The notes beneath the pieces were generated by a model, which saw only the letters and a list, made by a program, of their open reading frames with translations, did no database searches and was not told where the DNA came from. From NCBI RefSeq assembly GCF_958979055.1, contig NC_084894.1:27661616-27725615 (forward strand): DNA of 64,000 nucleotides, given 5' to 3'. This document shows, in pieces, positions 56,678-64,000 of the stretch (positions are counted from its first letter, which is position 1; each line of letters opens with the position of its first letter). The position numbers and the translations under genes are program-made. Source of the DNA: Alnus glutinosa (taxonomy: Eukaryota > Streptophyta > Magnoliopsida > Fagales > Betulaceae).

Positions 56678-57359
56678 ATGAACGCTATCTCGAACTCTTC
56701 CACTGATTTTATGGATGGTAAGCGAATCAATCGATGCTATTAATATTATTTTTTAAGTTAGAAAATAATTATTTCAATTTTTCTCTCTAATTATCCAAAT
56801 TAATATTAATTTATCAATTTCTCATCTCAATCGCCTTGTACCAATCTGTATTGCATTCGTCGCAGACGGCGCAAACGGAAGCGATTCGGAGACGAATTCC
56901 GATGACACGCCGGAGCACTATCAACCAATCTCGGCCGTCGGTTACGATGACGACGAGGATTCCGATCGAGGCAGCTTGGACGAAGACCGGCACCACGGCC
57001 TCACCAACGGCGCGTACTACACGCGATCCGAAGAAGCGGCGGAGAACGGGATCGCGTCTCTTCAAGTAAACGACGACGTTGAGGAGAAGAGCAGTGAGGA
57101 CGAGGAGGAGGAGAGGATGGGGCCCATGCTGGAGGCTTCGGATTCGGACATCCTGAGGGCTTTCAGAGAGGACGAGAGTCGGAGGAACGCGCCGCTGACG
57201 ACGGAGAACGCGACGCGTGTGATGGAGGCCATGCGTGGAGTTTCGTTCGGTGGTGTGGCGCCTGATTGGGTGGGCCAAGTCCCCGAGGATCAGTGGATCG
57301 ATCGCCTCCGCAGACTCAGGCAACCACCGCAACGCACTTCAAGTTCACTTCATAACTGA
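56678..57359 (+). CDS. Small acidic protein of unknown function
   Basis: Two exons, 56678-56717 and 56866-57359, give 177 residues. The splice is GGATG|GTAAGC ... CGTCGCAG|ACGG, and the split Asp codon keeps the frame. The protein is strongly acidic in its first two thirds (SDSETNSDD, YDDDEDSDRGS, EEKSSEDEEEE). It then has a better ordered tail, DILRAFREDE, VMEAMRGVSFGG and APDWVGQVPEDQWIDRLRR, which looks conserved. There is no signal peptide or membrane segment. Coding-like GC content and a clean splice argue for a real gene. The tail faintly recalls the male-enhanced antigen 1 family, but I am not sure of that. Role unknown. It is divergent from PBCP, with a transposon in between, and convergent with MCAT. 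Confidence 0.78.
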
Positions 57360-58560
57360 GAGAGAGTGAGAGAGGGTTCTCTGTATTGGCTTGGAGTTTT
57401 CTTTTTCTCTCTTTTTAAACTGATTTTGTTTCGGATTGGATCAGATTTTAAGATCTGGACGAGTTTATTAAGGTTCAAAGATCCTTTATTCTATTTTATT
57501 TTTGTAAGTTAAGGTTCAAAGATCCTACTAGAAAAAATTTCGAGGATCCGTCCTCCATCATTATGGGATTCTGTTAGATGCAATATCAGAGCAAATATTT
57601 GATATTGGAGTGAAGCAGTCTGAATTGATAAAATATATATATATATAGCCAAGCACATCAAATCATCATCAAGACATGTTTATTTAAATAAATAAATTTC
57701 ACCATACATAAGGTTCGTCATGAGCCGATGAGGACTGATTAAATCACATGAGAGAAAAATCAAACCAGTGGTTCCTTTCTCAATTGCCAACACTACCAAT
57801 TCTTTTGTTTGTGGTTTAATCATTTATCCGGGAGACAGTTTTCTTCCAAACTGCTGGGTTTGAGGAATCCTCCAACCCAATCTAGTAAACTAACATTCGT
57901 TCTAAAAGCAAAGCATGTGATTCTCACGAGAATTTTTGTTGGAGGAAAACCTTATCCATCTTGAAATTTCTTCTCTGGGTTTGGCTTTAATAAGGACCTC
58001 TGCTCAGACTCCAAAATGCTACACGAGAGGTACCTCTAATGGCCTTCTCAGGCACCAATATTCTCGATGTCAGCACTTCTGTCCATTCTCTTCACAATGC
58101 CCGCTATGACCTGATACAAAAATGGACAAGGAAACAATTGAGAAATCTTATGTTTGCTTATAAGAATTGGCTTTATCAAGATAAGTATGCCCTGCTTGCC
58201 GCCCGTCTAGTCAACTCACATGCCTACTCCTCTCTCCAGCTTGAAGGGAACTCTCTTTTTTAACTATTCTGGCAATCAATAAAGGCCACCTTTTCACAAG
58301 TTGGTCGTGTGCCCCTATCATTCTCCAACATTCACCGGCATCTACTTCTCTTTTAAAAGTTGACTGCTTTGAAGATTTAAAGATGTGTCAACTCTCGTGC
58401 ACACCTAATTGCAAAATGAGCCACTTCCCATCATGTGTTTGGAAGCAATTCATTCTCCTTTCTTTTTTCTATTAGGATTAAGAGTGAGAAAGAACACCCT
58501 TTGTAATCCTTGCTCCCTTTCCCCACTTTGAATAGGAAAAAAAAAAGTATGCCCATAATT
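57360..58560. other. Gap between the acidic gene and the last MCAT exon found
   Basis: The first part is the 3' untranslated region of the acidic-protein gene. The block at about 57960-58548 reads like an inserted plus-strand retroposed piece, ending in an A10 run (58539-58548). It includes a 74-codon frame (58039-58263) I do not recognise. The terminal MCAT exon was expected in this gap but I could not find it. Confidence 0.4.
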
Positions 58561-58599
58561 TAAGTATATATCCCAAGGCTTGCAGTCTGAATATTATAC

Positions 58600-61500
58600 C
58601 TTTCCAGGTCCCAATTCATAAGTCTTCTTCAGCCCCTTGGTTAGGAGAGTCTTCACTGTTGTTTCCCATTGAACAGGAGAGGTCACCTGTAGTTTTCAAT
58701 TTATACTCCAATTAGTATTTCCAGCTCAAGAAGGGGAAGAATAAGTTATGAGTAGCATACCTGACGTGCCAATATCTTCTTGATTGTCTCAGGATCTGCA
58801 TGTGGCTGTGCATCAACATTGGAGATAACTGGTATTTTTGGAGTCCGGATCTCCGTGGCTGCTAGTGCAGCTTCCAATCTGGAGACAGCTGGTTCCATAA
58901 AGTGGGTGTGGAAAGCACCAGCAACCGCTAGGCGCACCTGAGAAAAATGGTAAGAGGGGCTTTATTGCTAGAAGAAATACGGTATTAGACAGCACTCAAA
59001 ATTAAAGAGAGAAGTACCGTCATTCGAGCCTTGAATGACTTTGCTTTGGCTTCTACAGCCTCCACTCCTTTCACACCTCCAGATACAGCATAATTTCCCT
59101 GCCAAAGTAAAACGCATTCCATGAAACATTCAAATATATTTTGCATTATTTGAGAAGAAAATTACCAGCTTGGCTTATTAAATTAGAAGTCAAATTTAAA
59201 AGAACCTTACAGGACATAGGTAATTTGCAATCTGAACTCTATTAGCTTCATCAACTTCTTGATTGACTGCATCACACAACTGCTGAACCCTTTCTGAATC
59301 CAGTCCTATTACACTGATCATGGCACTTTTAGCAGCATCGGAAGCTTCCTGGAGCCAATTGAAAAAAAAAAGTTTAGTAAAAAGGATTACGAATTCATCT
59401 CAGGAAGATGAAACAATAACTGTTAGCCAATTACAGATAACTACCTGCATGGCCTCTCCCCTTAATTTGACCAGCTTGAGTCCGTCCTCAAAGCTTACAA
59501 ATTGAATCAAATCCACAAGAAAGGGAAGTTAACACAAGATTGCAAGAGCATATAAGATTCCAGACAAATGCATTATAAAGACAGGTTAGTCACATTGTCC
59601 ACCAAAGACAGTTCAGTCACACATTAACTACGAGTGTATTAATCTCCTATTCTACTCTAAAGAGTAATGATGAATATACATTGAAGATGAGCTTCATCAC
59701 CCCGTAACTCAAACATGAAAAGGCAGGAACCGATTGGCTTAATTTGTAGTAACCTCTTCTTAGGGTGATAGCCAAAAGATCACCTAAATGTAATTATTGA
59801 TTTATCAGATCAAATGCAAATTTATAACTGTACAGAATTTTATGAGTTATGTTCAGAAGCATGCCATAGCTTGGCATGTACTTGACACGCTGCATCAACT
59901 TTTGGCTCCAATAGAAGGGTGGGCCCCTATATATAACTGTATAGAGCTCAGAAAATTTGATGTGTGTGTTCACTCAGCACAATGTTATTTTCACATGAAA
60001 AAGTGATAGACACGCGCCTAGTTGAATGACTCACCTAAAAGCGCCAGCAAATGCTAGAGCAGTATATTCTCCCAAGCTTAGGCCACCAGTGACATCAACA
60101 GAATCAATTATCTGCTGACCTCCATCACGCACACGAAGTAACTCTACTGCAGCTAGACTCGTGACATATATAGCTGGCTGCAGAAGCACAGAATCAGATT
60201 CTAACCAAATCGCATTCCACGATAATAATGCATAAGATACTTTATCATCAACATATGATAGCATTAATGATTCAACCATGTATTTTGAAAAGAGAAAAGG
60301 TTCATGGTGAAAATATTAAGAAAATAGAAAGCAGATAAGTAATTAAAAAAAAAAAATTAAGATCTCAGAAGTTGGAAAAAGCAATAAAATGGAGTTTTAA
60401 AGTCAATACGCTCTCTGATATTATATTAATATCAGAATATGATCCTGACAACAGACTATGTCTGCATAGAGGTCAATCAGTAAAGTGATGGGCTCTAAAA
60501 AGATCATTCATCTAGGTTCTTTGACCCAGTACTTGGAAATTTGAAGCATAAACATGTTTCAAAGTAGTGATGTGGAGTCTCTTCACAATTATATAGATTA
60601 CACCATAGCAGTTTGTTCTTCTCTACACTGTAATTGTAATAAATCATTGCCGAGAGGATTGGAAGTGATCAAAGAAACCAGTCAATACCTGGCTTATAAC
60701 AGTTGAATCTAGCTTCTCTTTTGGTCCATTAATGCAAATATCCAGAAGGTCAAACCTGCATGCAATATAAACGTTAAATTGCATATATAATAGTTTACAT
60801 TAATCAAGAGAAAATGATCATTTCTGGACTGAACATACAGTTGAGAAGGATTAAATCCAACATCAGAAATCATTGAAAATAGTACAAAGTCAAAAAAAAA
60901 AAAAAAAAAAATTATGCTACCCTAATATGCCATTTGCTTTCATGTACAAGTCTGCAGCGGTGGGCACATTTTGAGCCTCCTTTCCCATACCAACTGTTTG
61001 GGCACCCTGAGAATAAAACCGATAAAATAGAAGTGCATCATCAAACGATGTAATTTATGAAGAACAATCAAGTTTAGATACTGTTATATTCTGGGGGGAA
61101 AAAAAGGTACAAACTAAAAAACTTTTGAATGAAATTAATACATTATGTTCTACATGAGGTATAAATTTATTTCAATCTAAACTTCCCTCTGTCATAGTGT
61201 CATCCCAAGCTGTATAAGGTAGAGACTCGTCTCACATATGGTGCTTTGTATTTTATTTGAGGCCAAACCCAAGCACAAATATTGCTCCTGGCAATGGACC
61301 ACAAGTGCATTAATGACTTTACTTTGTCTCCATAATGGGCATGGCTTTGACTCCCTCACGCTTGTCCACAATACACGGCCAACCATTCAAACAAAATCTA
61401 GCATATAGATTGTTGTGAGTGCACGTGCGAGTGTTGAGTTCCATTTCGAGCAAAAGAAAAGAAAGTGAGTAATTGGTATACATAATCGGGGCCTACTAAG

Positions 61501-62378
61501 AGCTTTAAGCTTCTGGATTTGAAGTGGTGTCCCAATACGTATATCAACTGGTTCTTGGCGCCTTGGCAGGCTCCTGCACATCTCTCTCCCCCAACATACA
61601 TGAAGCCCGTCATCCTTCTCTCCTCCAATCCTCATGCTGATGAGAATTTCAGTATAACAATTTCTTTCCCTATTGTATTTCTGATACTTTTAACGTTTTT
61701 TTACAAAACTTATTCCGTCCAGTTGAAACCACTATTTCATTGAATATAGAACCAATGATCATTTTCAAGAATTTACGAATTCAAACCAATTCATTCTGCA
61801 TTAACATATGCTATATGACTTGATTTTCCCTGATAATTTCATATCAATGTATGCATATCTATATAATAACTTATGAAGCTAAAAATAGCAACATATAACT
61901 ACTCAATTCTCAAACAGAGCTAAACTACTCACCGCCTTATTTAATACTAACCAAAACAAACCAAATTAATAGACTCTTTTTACAATTCAAATTGCCAATT
62001 CGCTATCAAAGTAATCCTAAAAATAATCATGGATTTCAAAAACTCGTAAATCAATGTGCGTCAAACTACCTGGCCAGGAAACAGGAAAGCGCAGCTGGAA
62101 TTGTAATCCGAGAACAAGGCGTCATCGACGACGGCCTTGGATCCAACCGAGACGCTCATGGAAACCCTAGATCGGCAGAGATTTCCGTCTCTAACGCTCC
62201 GAAGAGTCGCATTTCTGAAGCACAGCGAGGAATTGGAGCGCTTGAACGAGTCGGAAGGAAGCTTCTGGAGAGAAATGGAAGGGAGAGTAAGCGAGGAGGA
62301 GGAGGCGGCGGCCATGGTGGAGAGCGAAAGAGAAGAGGGTGTGCGCAGGATTGTAGGGTGGTGGAGGAGGGAGTGCAT
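58600..62378 (-). CDS. MCAT: MCAT: malonyl-CoA:ACP malonyltransferase, plastid FabD type (last exon not found)
   Basis: Moves malonyl from CoA to acyl carrier protein, the entry step of type II fatty-acid synthesis in plastids. Nine exons, 5' to 3': 62378-62070, 61006-60921, 60755-60689, 60177-60035, 59493-59445, 59348-59211, 59098-59018, 58937-58761, 58686-58600, giving 379 residues with all phases consistent. The first about 80 residues are Ser-rich like a transit peptide; a second ATG lies at 62315. Key motifs: FLFPGQGAQ, GLSLGEYTALAF with the nucleophile Ser, and GAFHTHFMEP with the catalytic His. The ninth exon ends YELGPGK|GTATAA, where the family continues for about 20 residues (GPGKV followed by a TGLTKR- or AGIFKR-like segment). 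Reading into the intron would stop at once (GPGKV then TAA). Matches Arabidopsis At2g30200. Confidence 0.92.
61007..62069 (-). other. Large first intron of MCAT
   Basis: A 1.06-kb GT-AG intron (GGCCAG|GTAGTT, TTCTCAG|GGTGCC). The interior has frames on both strands but none with recognisable family features. No element ends were identified. Confidence 0.6.
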
Positions 62379-62392
62379 GTAAAAGGAATACA

Positions 62393-62419
62393 GTGTGTGT
62401 GTGTGTGTGTGTGTGTGTG
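62393..62419. repeat. GT microsatellite in the MCAT promoter
   Basis: About thirteen GT dinucleotides start 15 bp upstream of the MCAT start codon, so they lie in its 5' leader or core promoter. Such runs change length easily. Confidence 0.85.
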
Positions 62420-63535
62420 AGGAATGGGTGGTGTTATAATGCGCAGGGGGCGTTAAGGTTAGCGGAGTTTACAAAGGTAGACGTTGGAGGTGGGCATGAA
62501 AACCAAGGAAACCGGCCAACTGTCTATTTGAGTTGTTATTTATTAGGGAGAACTTTATATCTTTCATTATTTTGTAACAAGATATCTAAATTTTAAAATA
62601 TGTTAATTTAGGGTTTTTATTTTCAATTTCAATCATTTTTTAGAATTGTTTTTGTTAAATTCTGTTAAAATTCTCAAAATACTCCTATTTTGTTTTTAAA
62701 AAATAAAAATTACTAAAATTTAGGTGTTGGTCAGAATTTAACAAAATTTACAAAATTCCCATCCATGAATTGTTGAAAAATTTTGTAATTTTTTTTTTAA
62801 AAAAAAACAAACACAAAAATATTTTGAAAATTTTGATAAGATTTAACGAAAAATTGTAACGCAGCGTTGAAATTGAAAAAAAAAAATAATGAAAGATAAA
62901 TAGTATAAATTGACACTTTTTAAAATTTGAATATTTTGCAAAAGTAATTAAAGATCATGAAATTATAAGTGAAATTTTTTCCCATTTATTATGGCAATTG
63001 CGTTCAAAAATTGTTCAAGAAAAATTTTGTTTTTCTTTGGTTTTTTTTTTTTCCTAATTTTTTTTTTATTATTTTTTTCTAATTGATAAAGGAGGAAAAA
63101 TTTTGTTTGAACAACGCGCTTCACACGTTAAACAATCGCCTAGTAGGCCCTTTTTGTAACGCATAGCATTCATTTTCAAAAATACATTTTGATTTTTAAA
63201 GGGGAAAATTACACTTATACGAGATTTGCAATCACTTTATTTATTTGGAGCCTCCAGTCTACCCACAAAGACCTAAGAAGAAGAGGTTTGAAGACATCAA
63301 AGAACAGATTTCAGGTTGAAAGGCAAAGGTGACAACAAGAAATCTAATCACTTCCAAACGTGGCTGTTTTAATAAAATTAGTAATATTTGCTTCCTAGAT
63401 TTGGTTTCCATTTTCTTTTCCCTTTTTGTATTTATTTTAAGCCTAGGCTACTTGTGACTGCCACGTGCATGTGAAATTTCAGTCAATATTAATGTAAGCT
63501 AAAAAAATTATATATTAATCATTCCATCTTCCTAG
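62420..63535. other. AT-rich spacer upstream of MCAT
   Basis: Presumed MCAT promoter followed by AT-rich DNA. The arms AAATTTTGTAATTTTTT and GTTAAATTCTGTTAAAATTC with inverted relatives at 62640-62860 suggest a decayed MITE. No gene recognised. Confidence 0.35.
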
Positions 63536-63539
63536 TGAA

Positions 63540-64000
63540 AGAGAGTTGGGATTGCGATTTTGTAGACAATAAGTGTTATTTTAAACCAAATCGCAGAATA
63601 TAAATCGTTTGGAAACTGCGTTTTTAAATATTGCAATTTGAAAACGCTGAAAATCTGTTTTTTCAAATCACAGGTAAGATGGAACTTTTTTGAAAACGCT
63701 GAATTTTAAGGTTAATTTGCGATTTTAAAGGCTAAACTGTGATTTTGCCAAATGCTTAACTGCGTTTTTAAAAATCACTTTTTTCAAATCGCACTTTTTA
63801 AAATCGCAAACTCTAAATGGACCTTAAGGTTCGTTTAGGTTTGTGATTACAAAAGATGCGATTTTAAAATGTGCGATTTAAGAAAGTGATTTTTAAAAAC
63901 GCAGTTAAGCATTTGGCAAAATCTCAGTTTGACCTTTAAAATTGCAAGTTAGCCTTTAAAATTATGCGTTTTCAAAAAAACACTATATTACCTGTGATTT
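63540..64000. repeat. Large imperfect inverted repeat at the right edge
   Basis: Words such as AAATCGCACTTTTTAAAATCGC, TTTTGCCAAATGCTTAACTGCG and GGTAATTTGCG-like segments left of 63826 recur in reverse complement to the right (GCGATTTTAAAATGTGCGAT, CGCAGTTAAGCATTTGGCAAAA). The arms are about 160 bp around a centre near 63826, and the right arm runs off the window. A smaller inverted pair exists within the left part (63545-63680). It looks like one MITE family inserted head to head or a foldback element. Confidence 0.7.

Noticed and set aside
56814-57332. Minus-strand frame of 172 codons
   Set aside because: It is the antisense shadow of the acidic-protein exon, whose plus-strand splice and reading frame are better supported.
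58039-58263. Possible last exon or small gene
   Set aside because: Plus strand, no match to the MCAT tail and no recognisable family; described as part of an unidentified block instead.

Overview
This window is nuclear DNA from a dicot plant, most likely a rosid and perhaps a woody species; the sequence does not let me name it. The evidence is spliced genes with GT-AG introns, chloroplast-targeted proteins, AT-rich spacers, and plant transposon families (Tat-lineage Ty3/gypsy, Cassandra TRIM, L1 LINE, and MULE, hAT and PIF/Harbinger MITEs).

Layout. 1-9471: the 3' part of a large Ty3/gypsy Tat-lineage element (gag, protease, RT-RNaseH-integrase, tandem repeats, antisense frames, 3' LTR at 8835-9471). 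9976-50789: nine plus-strand UDP-glycosyltransferases of the UGT87A type, here called UGT-1 to UGT-9. Each complete copy has two exons split by one intron at the same place and phase. They fall into three groups by sequence: 1-4, 5-6 and 7-9. Only exon 2 of UGT-1 is in the window; the gypsy element lies just upstream, probably in its intron. A tenth copy survives as a 3' scrap near 11.9-12.1 kb. Spacers and introns are packed with inserted elements. Two of these are PIF/Harbinger-like elements with an internal GC-rich minisatellite (29.05-30.39 kb and 54.69-55.88 kb). 51085-54485 (minus): an 11-exon PP2C matching photosystem II core phosphatase (PBCP). 56678-57359 (plus): a small acidic protein of unknown function. 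58600-62378 (minus): plastid malonyl-CoA:ACP malonyltransferase (MCAT), nine exons found, the usual last exon not found. 62379-64000: repeat-rich DNA ending in a large imperfect inverted repeat.

How the genes fit together. From memory, Arabidopsis carries UGT87A2 (At2g30140), UGT87A1 (At2g30150), PBCP (At2g30170) and MCAT (At2g30200) close together on chromosome 2. The window therefore looks like a conserved block in which the UGT87A pair has grown to at least nine copies. PBCP (PSII dephosphorylation) and MCAT (fatty-acid synthesis) act in the chloroplast. The UGTs are expected to be cytosolic enzymes moving glucose from UDP-glucose to small molecules; their acceptors cannot be read from sequence. 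I saw no wholly new system. The most unusual features are the 31-bp/62-bp GC-rich arrays, the promoter insertion in front of UGT-4, two GC-AG introns, a changed catalytic-position residue in UGT-9, and the missing MCAT tail exon.
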